A stretch of DNA of 64,000 bases from assembly GCF_022682495.2 (NCBI RefSeq), contig NC_071391.1, positions 11,569,680 to 11,633,679 of the forward strand. Direction: 5' to 3'. The notes under the pieces are model-generated. The model was not told the DNA's origin and did not search any database. It saw nothing but the letters and a program-made list of their open reading frames with translations. Position numbers and translations under genes: made by a program. Positions 1-10,679 of this stretch are shown here, one piece after another. The stretch's first letter is position 1. Every line of letters starts with the position of its first letter. This DNA is from Desmodus rotundus (Eukaryota; Chordata; Mammalia; Chiroptera; Phyllostomidae).

Positions 1-65
1 GGAGCAATTAAAACTAATATTTACTGTTTACCTACAATGTGTCAGTCTGTCTAAAGAATGTACAT

Positions 66-93
66 GATAGATAGATAGATAGATTGATTGATT
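66..93. repeat. GATA/GATT microsatellite
   Basis: Tandem 4-base units, about four GATA followed by three GATT. The tract lies exactly where the recognisable part of the neighbouring olfactory receptor pseudogene begins, so it may mark the truncation point of that pseudogene. Confidence 0.8.
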
Positions 94-97
94 AATC

Positions 98-843
98 CAT
101 GCTTCCAAATCTCCATGTACTTTTTCCTCAGCAAACTATCCTTTGTACACCTTTGTTACTCCTCAGTCATTGTTCCCGAAATGCTGACCAATTTCCTTTC
201 AGAGAACAAACCTATTCCTTATTATGGCTGTGCCTTGCAGTTTTATTTTTTCTGTGCTTTTCTTGACACAGAATCCTTTACCTTGGCTGCTATGGCATAC
301 GACTGCTATGTTGCCATCTGTAACCCTTCACTGTGTACAGTTGTGATGTCTTAGGGAATCTCTACATGGTGGATTGTCTTGTCACACATTGGAGACAACA
401 TGAGTCCCTTGGTTCACACATCCTTTGTATTTATTCTGAAATACTGTGACAAAAACGGTTATGAATCATTTTTTCTGAGATGCCCTACCCTGGTGAAGCT
501 AGCCTGCACAGACACATCGATAAATGAGTGGCTTCCCTCCACCGAGGGCAGCTCAATGGAAATGATCTGTTTTATCACATCATCATCACCTACTTTTTCA
601 CCCTTTTCTCAGACTTAACGATCTGCTTTATCACTGGGAGGACAAACACCTTCTCACTATGGGCCTCTCACCTGCTGTCGGTGGCCACCCATCAGGGCAG
701 TCTTCTCCAAATATTGATAAATTTATCTCAGTTCTACACCATGGTCATCCTCATGCTGAACCTGCTGATTTATAGTTTGACGAACAAATATGTAAACGGC
801 ACCACTAGGAAAGCCACAGGACTGAAGGCAGATTCCTCGTGAG
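98..843 (+). pseudogene. Olfactory receptor pseudogene, 5'-truncated, with stop and frameshift
   Basis: The conceptual translation follows a class II OR from the start of TM2 to the C-terminus, closest in feel to OR5/OR8-type receptors. Recognisable pieces are [10 protein letters not shown] (TM2), [17 protein letters not shown] (TM3 end), LACTDTS (end of extracellular loop 2), FSLWASHL (TM6) and NLLIYSLTNK (TM7). It is broken in several ways: TM1 and the N-terminus are missing, DRY has become DCY, a TAG stop stands at 352-354 where TCC AGG would be expected, and the frame shifts between about 528 and 615. The distance from the TM3 cysteine to the DCY aspartate is the normal 24 residues, unlike the B-type genes of the array. 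It lies outside the tandem array. Calling it an OR pseudogene is secure; the subfamily is inference. Confidence 0.9.
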
Positions 844-1065
844 ACACAACTTTCCAAGATGTGTCCAATTCCCTAATTCAAAGCTCTAACTGGCAACCCA
901 CAACAGCCTTACCAGCACACACACAACTTCTCTCACAAGAATTTAATCAAACCCTGATTTTTCACATAGTCCAATGAAGTTTATGGCCCCAAAGTATTTG
1001 AAAACATTTAAGTTTTGAAATCGCTGCTTAAAGTTAAAGCTGCAATGGAATGTAACCAGTTGTCA
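844..1065. other. Unannotated single-copy sequence
   Basis: AT-rich sequence between the OR pseudogene and a hAT-like element. I see no gene, RNA or repeat that I recognise here. Confidence 0.4.
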
Positions 1066-1262
1066 CAGGGGTGTCTCACTTGCAGCCTGCAGGTTGCATG
1101 TGGCCCAGGATGGTTGAGAAAACAGCCCGACACAAAATTATAAATTTATTTAAAACATTATGAGATTTTTTTTTGTGATTACATGTTGCAACGTATTTAA
1201 TGCTTGGCCCAAGACAACTCTTCTTCCACTGTGGCCCAGAGACACCAAAAGGCTGACACCCA
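1066..1262. mobile_element. hAT-like non-autonomous DNA transposon remnant
   Basis: The element starts CAGGGGTGTC and ends near GGCTGACACCC, so its ends are approximate inverted repeats. The interior keeps the paired 'tggccca' phrases and the 'acattatgagattttttt' tract that I associate with old mammalian hAT-type (Tip100-like) MITEs. No coding capacity. The family name is from memory and would need a repeat-library comparison. Confidence 0.6.
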
Positions 1263-1359
1263 ATAAATGATATAGCAAGTACCTCAAAACAGTGTGTGTG
1301 TGCAGGCAACATCATATATAGATTATCCATTGGCAAGGGTAGATTACTGGATGAGGGAA

Positions 1360-1575
1360 GAAGCCAGATTCCCTTGATTCATATGCCAGCTCTGTACTCA
1401 GCTATTGAGGGGCACTTTGAATAGGTTACTTGATTTTTCTATGCCTCAGTTAACTATCTGTGAAATGGGGAGAATATACTACCTGTGTCATTGATTGTTA
1501 CATGATTAACTACGTGAATGCTGAGAAGACTGTCTAAGCCATTTGAAGCACTTCATGGGTGTTAACCATATAGAT
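1360..1575 (+). mobile_element. MIR SINE remnant
   Basis: Contains the diagnostic core order of mammalian MIR: 'ctctgtactcagctattg', then 'tatgcctcagttaac', then 'tctgtgaaatggggagaata', followed by the diverged 3' part. Old, with no visible target-site duplication. Confidence 0.75.
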
Positions 1576-1724
1576 GCCTATGACCCACACAACAATCTTA
1601 GAATTATACTCCAGGGAAACCAATGAATATGTTCACCTAAACACATGTACAGAATATTCACCATTGAATTATTTGCAATAGTATAAAACTGAAAACAACT
1701 CATTTTTTCCTCAACACATTAAAT

Positions 1725-1917
1725 CAGGAGCTGACACACTTTTCCTTACAGTGATAAGTAGTGCACATTTTTAAGATTTGTGGGCTATACAATTTTCCAC
1801 AAGCACTGAGATTGGCCTTTGTTTCATAAGAGAAACCATCGACAATATGTAAAGAAATGGTGCATCGCAGCTTCAATAACACTTCACGTGCTGTAGTTTG
1901 ATGACCCGTGGTCTAGA
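1725..1917. mobile_element. hAT-Charlie-type MITE remnant
   Basis: Begins near CAGGAGCTGACACACTTTTC, carries 'tttgtgggctatacaattt' and 'gacaatatgtaaagaaatgg', and ends with 'cccgtggtctag'. These phrases in this order match my memory of an old non-autonomous hAT family. Non-coding and heavily mutated. Confidence 0.5.
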
Positions 1918-1929
1918 TTTGACAAATTA

Positions 1930-2105
1930 CTTCATGATAAGTTCGTACATTCAAAAACTAAACAACAACGAAGATGAATGAACTGCTTCCACATGCAACA
2001 GCACAGAGAAATTTTACAGACATAATGTTGAGTGAACAAGCCAGACAAAGATGGGTAAAAAATTACATGGTTTGACTACTGTAAACCTCAAAAGCATAAA
2101 AACTG
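1930..2105 (+). mobile_element. Old LINE-1 3'-end fragment
   Basis: Shows the L1 ORF2 3' phrase 'acataatgttgagtgaac' followed by 'aagccagacaaagatg', which corresponds to the last part of L1 ORF2 and the start of the 3' UTR. Short and decayed. Confidence 0.55.
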
Positions 2106-2194
2106 ATCAAGCATACTGGACATCAATCTGTGATGGGTGTGGGTACATTTTCTGAGATGCTAGTAACGTTCTTTTTCTTTTGGTTTGGTTCTGG

Positions 2195-2510
2195 GTGCAC
2201 ACGCTCATGTATTTTTTCCTCAGCGACCACTCTTTCAGTGACTTCTGCTACAGCACAGCAACTGGACCCAGAACGCTTGTAGGTTTCATTGCCAAGAAGT
2301 GAGTTCCCTTCAGTTGCTACTCTCTGCAATGCTTGATCTTCTGCACCTTTGCACAGTCTCAGTGTCTGAAGTTCGTGGTGATGGCCCAGGATGGGCACAA
2401 GGCCAGTAGCAACCCCTTCCTTTTTATGTTACCCATGTCCAGCAGAGTGTGGACCCTGCTCATGGCTGGGGAGCTCATGGTGGGAATTGCAGATGCTCCA
2501 GTTTCTTATA
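2195..2510 (+). pseudogene. Olfactory receptor pseudogene fragment, OR5W-like
   Basis: One reading frame covers TM2 to TM4 of an [22 protein letters not shown], then [21 protein letters not shown], then MAQDGHKASSNP where [12 protein letters not shown] is expected, and MSSRVWTLL with GIADAP. The TATGP and GIADA phrases resemble what I remember of OR5W receptors. It has a TGA stop at 2300-2302, has lost the DRY motif and lacks both ends. Its right edge coincides with the point where sequence shared by the tandem array begins, so the fragment seems to have been cut by the array boundary. Confidence 0.8.
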
Positions 2511-5094
2511 TACACACATTTTCAAAATATTATTATAAAATTTACAAAGCATATGACTTTCATATAAACTACTTCATTAAATAATTGTCTTTTCTCACCA
2601 GAAAGTACTACCTCACTTACATATAAGAGGTATTTTTAGCAGCCTTCAGTCACTACTTTCCTTGTTCCTGACCCAGGAAGCCTTACTGAACTGGTTTTCC
2701 CTGGTGACATTGTCCTGTGCTGCACTTTGTCATAAAGACCCAAGCCTCAGGGGCAAACAGCCGTTATCTGGAAGGAGGAGATTGTGAGTAGACTGTTCTC
2801 TATGCAGCACTGGGTGTGGGATGCCTGGGATATCAGGGAAACCCTGTAGATATAAAAAATCTTTTCTCCCTTGTTTGCTCTGAAGTCTTAAATTGTGTTG
2901 TGAATCTTCCCCCTTCCACGTGTAGTTAAAGAAAGTCAGTGTATGAGAACATAAAGCTTTTGGGAATGAATTTAAATTATCTACTTTTGGACAATATGTT
3001 GCTCTCCATACTCCGGATGTCATGGGGAGTGGGAGTTACACTACAGGGGCTCCCAGTTTCTGAAGATCACCTTTGGATCCTGCTGGAAGGGGGTATCCCC
3101 TGAGGCAGCTGGCATCCCTGGAGACAGGGAGCACCTGAGGGGAAAATGAGGGTGGGGAGGAATCTGAGGAAGGTGACCAAGGAGGACTGTGCCTCCTCCA
3201 CACACACCCCAGGGAAATAAGACAATGGTAGTGGAGCTCTTTGGTCCCCCAGGTACAGCACTCTCTTGTGTTTACCTGGTGGAAAAATACTTAGGTGGTT
3301 ATTCAACACACCTAACAGTTTTTTAAGTCTGTAGTTCTTTCTCAATCACCCTGCCTGTAGAAAAATAACACATGACAAAACATATAATTAATTGTATATG
3401 CCACATATTCCTGAGAGACCGTGTTCAATGCCCAGGGAGCAGACACAGAGACAGCCAAATAACACAGCTCAGTGGGGAGGCAGGGCTGAGCCCTCCTGCA
3501 GACAGACTGGGTGGACCACAGAAGTCAGTGGTCCTGGACACACACAGGGACTTGCTGTTCGTCTGATGTCTCTACTAGATTTCTCTAATTTTTATCATCA
3601 TTGGAGTGAATGAATGCTATGAAATCTATAAAGGGTATGTAATGTTATACAAAATTTTAATTACTTTTATCATTCTAACTATATTAAAGACATATACATA
3701 AATGGTAGGAAATACAATGAAAAGCAAGCATGGATTGAGGAGGTGGGAAGACAAGTACTTTGTATATTTTAGAAGAAATATTTCCTTTTATTAAGCAAAG
3801 CATGTTAAAAGATGTGTCTTCAGGAACACATCTATTCAAATGACTTTGTGCCCAGGGTTTGCAGAAATACCCATGGATACTACATCACTAATCAGATTTT
3901 CTTTTTCTGTTCTTCTATCTTCCACTCCACTGTCATTATATTTTCACAGAACAGAAGGGGTCACATATGACATACATGACATAATTGATTGGGTAAATTA
4001 GAACAGAGGGACATAGAACATATTGGCCCCCCAAAGACCAATTCTTTTAAAGCAGAGAGGCAGATTTCAGAGCTACGTAAGGAAAATAGGGATCAAAGAA
4101 AACAAGAACCAAAATTTCAAATTTTAGGGAAATGAAGACATAGTTCAATGTGAATTCTCTCTGAATTTACTGGGCTGTGGACACATGAGAACTTTTATCC
4201 TGTGACTGACACATCTGTTCTGTTGGTGAATACATTGTGTGGATTCTAGTTGATTAGAGGAAAATGACTCACACAGAAATACAACAACCCTTTCTTACCT
4301 CTCTGTCACCCCTGAGACCAGCATGCCTGGAGTCAGGTCCCAAACACTCTGCAGAAGCTCTGCGGAACCACAGCCGCTGTCAGAGGGAGCATGGTTAGCC
4401 CAGGCCTATTCCAGTCTAACTCTCACCCATGGGGACCCTCCAGCCTCTTCCCAAGCACCACCAACCTCCTGCTCCAGGGGGTCCTGAATCACAGACTATC
4501 TCTCTCCCTGGCTGTGGAGACTGGAAGGACATGAGGGGTGAGTAGGGATTAGGGGAATGTTCCATCCAGACACCACCATGTCTCTGCCCATCCACAATTC
4601 TAACAGTGAAGGAAAATAAAACAACATATCCACTCTTTGTACCTCTCAGCTAACTGTGCTTCTCAATTACAGGATGTAACACAGGCTCCACAATACTGAA
4701 AAACAGCAACAATCTTATCAGAAGAGTGGGTAACTGAAACAATTAATTTAAGAACTATTGCCTCAGCTATGAGAACATTAATTTCTTAATCTCTAAGAAA
4801 GGAGTTACAAAAATTACCATAAATAGTACATAGGTTGGTATGGAAATAGCATGATTTAATGAAAAAGTATGCCACAAACTTGGTATAATGCTATGTAAAT
4901 GTAAGAGATATGATCATTAACCTGTATTGATTTACATTATATATCAGGTGTTTCCAAAGAGTCAGATTTCCTCAAGAAGTTCTGGCATTGTTTACTTGTT
5001 TTCCTAATGACTGAGAAATAGAGAGAATCAGCAATTTAACTGATAAGATAGATGATGTTAACACTGCACATCCTTTTCCTTCCTCCACAACCAG
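2508..5094 (+). repeat. A-type upstream block, copy 1 (non-coding, gene 1)
   Basis: About 2.6 kb matching 14195-16785, 31720-34308 and 51405-54322 nearly end to end. It contains the TAATTAATTG site (3385-3394), the TGCCCAGGGAGC element (3429-3440) and, at its 3' end, the splice acceptor of gene 1. Several short open frames on both strands are not preserved among copies and I do not treat them as genes. Any promoter and untranslated first exon of gene 1 probably lies here or further upstream. In copies 2-4 the shared block continues about 500 bases further left; here that part is replaced by the OR5W-like fragment. Confidence 0.75.
3385..3440 (+). promoter_or_regulatory. Candidate homeodomain plus O/E-type site pair
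   Basis: TAATTAATTG (3385-3394) fits a LIM-homeodomain type core, and TGCCCAGGGAGC (3429-3440) matches 10 of 12 positions of the Olf-1/EBF consensus as I recall it (YTCCCYRGGGAR). Both motif types are typical of OR promoters. The pair is at 32580-32636 upstream of gene 4 as well. In the copies upstream of genes 2 and 6 the second motif is disrupted (CCCAGCAAGC). No transcription start can be placed from sequence, so the regulatory role is inference. Confidence 0.3.
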
Positions 5095-5112
5095 GGATTG
5101 CCAACCTGAGTG
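5071..5112 (+). promoter_or_regulatory. Splice acceptor and 5' UTR of gene 1
   Basis: A pyrimidine-rich tract (tccttttccttcctccac) leads to ACCAG at 5090-5094, so the coding exon would start at 5095, 18 bases before the ATG. A TGA at 5107-5109 is in frame, which rules out a longer N-terminus within this exon. The same arrangement precedes all six genes, consistent with untranslated exon(s) upstream. Confidence 0.75.
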
Positions 5113-6048
5113 ATGGCTGTTGAGAACTGCACCGTGTTCACGGACTTCATACTCTTAGGACTCTCTGGCAGGCGGGATGTGCAGCAGGGGCTCTTTGTGC
5201 TCTTCCTGCTGGTTTATGGCATCACGGTGATTGCCAACCTAGGGATGATCCTGCTGATCAGCATGGATGCCCGACTCCACACGCCCATGTATTATTTCCT
5301 GAGCAATCTCTCTTTCTGTGATATCTGCTACTCCTCCTCTGTCTGTCCCAAGATGCTGGCTGATTTCTTATCTGAGCAAAAGAAGATTGCATATAATTTA
5401 TGCATGGCTCAAATGTTTTTTGGAGCCTTTGCAGATGCAGAATGTGTCATGCTGTCTGTCATGGCATATGACCGTTACATAGCCATTTGTAATCCCCTTC
5501 TGTATACAGTGACCATGTCCAGGAGAGTGTGCCTCCAGCTTGTAGCCACTGCCTACATCGCAGGTTTTATAGATATGGCAATCTTCACCTCTTGCACTTT
5601 CCCGTTATCATTCTGTAATTCCAATATCATCGATCACTTTTTCTGTGACATCCCTCCCTTATTAGCCCTTTCTGCTTCAGACACAACCACCAGTGAAACA
5701 GCAATGACTGTTTCCTGTAGTTATGTTGTGGGGTTCAGCATCATCACTGTCCACCTTTCCTACAGCTACATCATAACTACCATCCTTCGCATCAAATCTG
5801 CCACAGGCAGACGCAAAGCCTTCTCTACCTGTGCCTCCCACTTAACCACTGTGGCTATATTTTATGGGACGCTCCTCTTCATGTATTTCCGACCCAGCTC
5901 CAGTTACTCCGTGCACACGGACAAAGTGGCCTCTGTTTTCTACACAGTTGTCATCCCCATGTTAAACCCACTCATCTACAGTTTGAGGAATAAGGATGTG
6001 AAAGGTGCCCTGAAAAAAGTAGTTGGCAATAAATTATGTTCTGACTGA
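5113..6048 (+). CDS. Olfactory receptor, OR5-like (gene 1, A-type with B-type TM3 patch)
   Basis: Intact single-exon class II OR of 311 residues, a seven-helix odorant GPCR expected in olfactory cilia. Visible motifs: N-glycosylation site NCT at residues 5-7, LHTPMY (55-60), C97, [10 protein letters not shown] (117-126), the loop-2 cysteines in SFCN and [14 protein letters not shown] (235-244) and [12 protein letters not shown] (282-293). The start is ATG 5113; the GTG just before it is in frame but is preceded by TGA. From about residue 76 to 112 the protein has B-type residues ([26 protein letters not shown]) and lacks one TM3 residue. Before and after that it is A-type, ending GNKLCSD. Unusual residues are C79 in VCPK and H at the TVHLS position of TM5. 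It is the first gene of the array; its 3' flank matches genes 4 and 6. No frame damage is seen, so I consider it functional, with ligand unknown. Confidence 0.95.
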   Translation: MAVENCTVFTDFILLGLSGRRDVQQGLFVLFLLVYGITVIANLGMILLISMDARLHTPMYYFLSNLSFCDICYSSSVCPKMLADFLSEQKKIAYNLCMAQMFFGAFADAECVMLSVMAYDRYIAICNPLLYTVTMSRRVCLQLVATAYIAGFIDMAIFTSCTFPLSFCNSNIIDHFFCDIPPLLALSASDTTTSETAMTVSCSYVVGFSIITVHLSYSYIITTILRIKSATGRRKAFSTCASHLTTVAIFYGTLLFMYFRPSSSYSVHTDKVASVFYTVVIPMLNPLIYSLRNKDVKGALKKVVGNKLCSD

Positions 6049-6393
6049 AGCCATGTTTTCACCGAAGGTGTTTATTGGAAGATCCTGACAGCTATAGTTC
6101 AGGTATTTGATATACATTATTATGTGTTCACCAGAGCCTAATGATAAGTATTTTTCACTGCTTATCATTGTTTCTAAATTAAACATAGGGAACAGTCATT
6201 ATTGTTCTTAATCTTCTCCACAAGCTAAGGGAGACTAGTAATACATAAACTTCTCTGTGTTTCAAAGAGGATTTTATCCCTCCCTTCTCCATTCATCGGT
6301 AAGTCCCAGTGAGACATCATGGGCTGAGAACCCCTCTGCCCATGTCAATTCAACTCAACCTCCCAAGGGTCCATTTTGTTAAAGAATGGTTGT

Positions 6394-6399
6394 AATAAA
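6394..6399 (+). terminator. Poly(A) signal AATAAA, gene 1
   Basis: AATAAA about 346 bases after the stop codon, in the phrase 'tgtaataaacttgctcattc' that is conserved after genes 4 and 6 and in related form after genes 2 and 5. A further AATAAA at 6680-6685 is also conserved in the A-type copies. Confidence 0.5.
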
Positions 6400-8069
6400 C
6401 TTGCTCATTCAGGGGCCGTTTATAGGATAAAATGGGTTTGTTTGTCTCATTCCTATGTAATTATCTCTCTCTATAAATATTGTACCATAACACCTACAGA
6501 TATAAGTAGTAAATAAATAAATAAGAACTTTAAAAATGCTCTGGCCCTAACTGAAAGTTTCATTCATGCATGACCTTTTCCATTTTTGTCACAAATGTTT
6601 CTACCTGACTACTGACCATGCCCCGTTCCAGGTTGTTATTTGTTGAATCAATGAATGAGTGTCCTCTGCAAACTGAAGCAATAAAGAGCCTTTGTAAATT
6701 TTTAAAAAAATACTGAGCTCCCTTTATTTTACGTTATTCTATGCTGGCATGTGCGTCTTAGACCAAGTTCATCAGTGCTCCTTGTCTTTCTGCCGATGCT
6801 GAACAAGTTTCAGGCACAGGGATCACATATAGAGAACTTACTGAAACCTCTATTTCTCATCATTCTGCCCCAAATTTATTAACAAATATCCAAAGGATCA
6901 GGAGCTGTAGATCCATATTGCACCTCAGAGTATGCACATCAGCCTATGGATTTCCCCTCTTGCCCTCACCGTGGAGAACAGACGTGACCCTATTGATACA
7001 GGTACAGAAATGCAGGAATGGAAGTTGGGCTTAATAACAGCGGGACCTCCTCAAGGTCACTGGAGAAGAAAACTGCATCTAGTAGTTCTCAGAGCTGCAC
7101 ACTAATTAAAACAAAATTGGAACAAATGAATTGTCCAGTTGACACAGGGTAAATTGTAAAGGCATAGTTATAAACAAAAATATGTGTTCAATGGAAAAAT
7201 AAGGAAAAATAGTAGTATTTGTAATAATTTATCTTTGCTGTCTCTTTATCTGTGAAATAAACTGCAACGATATTTTACACACAACTTTAATAGTGGTCAT
7301 GTCTGAGTATGTCATCACTATTCCAATAACTTAATTAAATTAATTGCTTGTGTTGTTCTCCTTGTACTCAACTAACAATTACCAGCTATGAAAAACAAAA
7401 CACAATTTCAGATTCCAATGAGTGTTTATTTTATGTTATGTTGTTGTCAGGAAGGGAACAAGGAGACTCTCTCTTCTGGGTCCAGAAGGACAGAGCACTG
7501 GGTGATAGAAGACTTCCCATCCAGGTCCCCATCCCCAGTGGTATCTCCCCTGCAGTGTATGAGAAGTGCTGAGAGTCACGTGCTTCCGAGCATGATATGA
7601 AGAAAACAATACATTAAAAGCCCACATTTTCAGCAGGTAACTTCTCTTCAATTACTGCTTGGAAAGAGTTTTAAGACAAAAATATTTTGTTACTCTTAAC
7701 TCTTTTCTTTTATAATACCAAATAATCTCATTGTTATTCATAGAATATTTAGCACATTAGGACCTATCAATCTTTGTCCAAACCCCTTCCACTGTCAATT
7801 ACTTTATGAAAAACATATTAAATGTATTCATATCTATAAAAATGAAATCTCTTTATGTTGGATAAATTTGGATCAGATAGTTATGATTCACATATATGTT
7901 TAGGGAAGAAATACTCCATAAATTTTTCTTTACTTTTTTCTTCAAATATACTGAAATAATAGCTTTTACATGTACTCAGCAAGTGGAATATTTGTTCCTG
8001 TTTATGTCTTACTTTCATATTCAGGGAATGAGGAAATGGGAGAGAGATTAAGATACGAACTGAACTTTG

Positions 8070-8255
8070 AAGTGAGACACACCTGAATTCAACTCTGTTC
8101 AAATCCTCTCCTGTCTCTAGTAAATTCGATAAAAATTTAAAAAAGGAGAAAAAAATCCTTTTCTCCTTATCTGTGTAACCTTAGAGTACTTACCTCTTTT
8201 AAACCTAGTTTCCTCATCTCCTTATCACGGGCTTATTATATACATCATGAGGGGA
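8070..8255 (+). mobile_element. MIR SINE remnant (A-down copy 1)
   Basis: The MIR phrases 'cctgaattcaactctgttc' and, after an interruption by an A-rich tract, 'gtaaccttagagtactta' and 'agtttcctcatctcctta' appear in order. Copies at about 37292-37470 and 57297-57475 show it was present before the unit duplicated. Confidence 0.65.
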
Positions 8256-9058
8256 AATATATATAAAAACAGACATTTATGATTGTTGAAAAGAGTTTCT
8301 AAGATCATACAGAGCCAACCATCTGCTCATCAGGAGCTAAAGCCCTGGTGCTGAAAGAAGAGACCGTGTCCTTCCTGGCCTCGTGTCAGGAAGGGAAGTC
8401 TCCAGGCTCCACCCTCATCTGCAGTGGAGCCTGCTCACCCCACAGTCAGACTCCTGTGTGCACCCTGCCTCAGCTAGTGTGGGGCTCTCTGCAATCCACC
8501 TCAGAACTTGCCTTTCCTGACCCTGCCTTCACTGTTTGAGCTGAGTAGAGGTTTCCTCATGGACACCTATGCTGGCCAGTCCATTCCCATGTGCAGGCCA
8601 AATCCCTGGACCCACTCTACTAGTCTAAACCCAGACCCCACACTGCCAAGAAAGGAGCTCAGATCATTAATCCCAGTGGACCTCAATTCATGGTGTTCTC
8701 TTTGTCCCCATCCCAAGGACTGTAATGACACTATTAGCTACAAAAATGAACCAATATTTATCTATTACAATGAACTCATGTACTCTGTACATTTTCTGCT
8801 CAGGATTTAGAAAACAGTATTTGATTCTCATCCCTCACAGGTCACCATTCCATTCTTCTCAACTGAAACCTCACTTTGGCCAGAGCCTGACCTCACCACT
8901 GATCTACACACACAAGTCCCTGTTTGGAAAGTTAGCTTCCATTGCAGTAAAGGGTACTGTAACCTAGATTATAACCCAACATACATGTTCACTATCAGAA
9001 GGCTTTCCTCACTACTCCATCCTCTCTCCCTTTACTGAAACTCACCTGAACTGTACAA

Positions 9059-9712
9059 GGCCTGTCCAGAAGGTGTCCAGCCACGGAATATGGAAAATAG
9101 AGACATTTACTGAAGAAGACACAAGATACAAGAAACACTGTACATACGACAGTGACGTCTCAATTCCCTTCAAAGCAGGCATCTTAGGACCTCACACAGT
9201 TCTCCCAATAGCCATCATCTGCCCTGTCATATTTTCCTGAATCTCTGAGGGTCTGAAGCCTCTTCCATTTGAAAAGATTTTAGTTTTGCGAAAATCCATA
9301 AGTCACAGGGCATCAAATCAGGGCTGGACGGGTCAGACGTTTAGTCAAACAACTCTTCATGATGCACAACATGTTGCAGGAGGGGTCACATTGTGGTGAT
9401 GCAGCTGCCAGTCACCTGTTGCCCATAGCTGCAGCCTTCAGAGTCATCCCAACAGTCTACACAGACGAATGATCAGCTTAACATGAAATCTGATGCAGAT
9501 TCTTTGCTCTATTGGCTCAGTCACTTTGAATGTGATGGCCACAAGCACACATGATCACTCAGGGGCATCTACGGCCCCACTGACTAGTGCAGGGAAGTGG
9601 TCATTGTTCAGTCATGCTCATTCCAGTCCAAGCTCCTTGGCTGACAGGTTACATTTATGTGACACATACTGTTCTTATATTAACAATGACTGGACTCATT
9701 CCACACACACTT
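9059..9712 (-). mobile_element. Mariner-like element remnant (copy 1)
   Basis: The left end (ctgtccagaaggtgtccagcc) and right end (tgactggactcattccacac) are approximate inverted repeats about 650 bases apart. The minus strand retains a decayed mariner transposase signature: the stretch 9280-9325 reads like the 'SPDL.PCDF..FPK.K' region that I know from mariner transposases. Internally deleted and full of stops, so not autonomous. Full copies recur at 38273-38926 and 58279-58962, and a truncated one at 18790-18932. Confidence 0.65.
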
Positions 9713-10324
9713 GATATACTTTCTTTCAACTTACAGTCCTAATTTCAGTAGGTTTCTTTCCCCAGAACACAACCACACTGTCATCCCACCAAATGTAGGT
9801 TTTTCTTCCCATCTCTGACTACTGAGCATAGTCTCCTTCAGTAATGTGTGCAATCAATCAGTGTTACATGTCAAATCCTTAACTATACTTGTTTATTTCC
9901 GCTCAGGCATTATTATCTCAAAACACAAGCACTACCCCGGGTGAGAGTTAGTATCTATGTATAGTAGTTCAAACTCATAGCTCTATAGTGGGAAAAATCT
10001 GGTTAGCAATATTTTTTAAAACAAAACTGAAAAATTCTCATGATATCTATAGTTCTTTATTTCCACTCAGGAATTTAATATCTCCAAACACAAGCACTAC
10101 CAAGGATGAAGCGTCTATGTATAATAATCCAGGCAACAGCTCCGTGTGGTAAAAATTTGGTTAGCAAAATTTGATAAATCAAAAATGAAATAATTCTCAT
10201 GATCTCTATAAGTGCATGGTTCCATATCAAGAAGCAGCGCACTCAACTGAGCTTGAAATCTTCTGCAGAAACACATTCTGAACCGCAGAAGCAATTACAA
10301 CATTCAGTCAGAGTGTCTCCTTCC
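9713..10324. repeat. A-type downstream block, middle part (non-coding)
   Basis: Continues the duplicated A-downstream block. It contains an internal near-duplication: the phrase 'tttatttccgctcaggcattattatctcaaaacacaagcactacc' near 9893 returns in altered form near 10055 (tttatttccactcagg...atctccaaacacaagcactacc), about 160 bases apart. No gene seen. Confidence 0.55.
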
Positions 10325-10425
10325 ATCTCACTCTACCTGTGACCTTCAACAAACCACTCTTTCTCTTCGGACCTCAGGTTCCACTCTGTCAAATGAGGGG
10401 TTTAAAAGTGAGTAATCTTATTCTT
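10325..10425 (+). mobile_element. MIR SINE remnant
   Basis: The MIR core is clear: 'ctacctgtgaccttcaac', 'cggacctcaggttccact', 'ctgtcaaatgaggggttt'. Copies sit at about 19380-19485, 39535-39640 and 59410-59515 in sister units. Confidence 0.7.
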
Positions 10426-10679
10426 TATTCAAGTCACTGCATCCTGGGTTATAGTAACATGAGTCTGTCAGTGCACGTACCCACTGGGCATGATTGAGAC
10501 AATGGCAGATGGCAGGGAACACACTCATACCAGGGGAATGCATTACAGCTGTAGGCCAGTCACACCTGAACTGGAAGTGGCAGTGATGGCAGGCAGACAG
10601 AGAGTTTGGGATGTGGGAGCCCCACTACCATCAAGCTGGTCTCCTTAACAGGCCTTCAATTCTGAATTTGCACTAGGAG

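Larger units (their letters stand above)
6049..9058 (+). repeat. A-type downstream block, copy 1 (non-coding)
   Basis: About 3 kb that recurs after gene 4 (35266-38272) and gene 6 (55280-58278). It holds the probable 3' end of gene 1 (AATAAA at 6394-6399, a second at 6680-6685), an (AAAT)n-like stretch near 6510 and a MIR at about 8070-8255. A 100-codon open frame at 8508-8810 exists in all three copies but changes mostly at amino-acid-altering sites, so I do not call it a gene. Confidence 0.7.

Noticed and set aside
1066..1262. Possible exon with CCCAG ends
   Set aside because: Terminal inverted repeats and internal phrases fit a hAT-type MITE better.
2123..2398. 91-codon open frame on the minus strand
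   Set aside because: It is the antisense of the OR5W-like pseudogene, whose + strand translation is clearly OR-like.
5110..5112. GTG start one codon before the ATG, present in all six genes (would give MMAVEN)
   Set aside because: Nuclear OR genes start at ATG. GTG is in frame but the ATG directly after it is the expected start, so proteins are one residue shorter (311 or 312).
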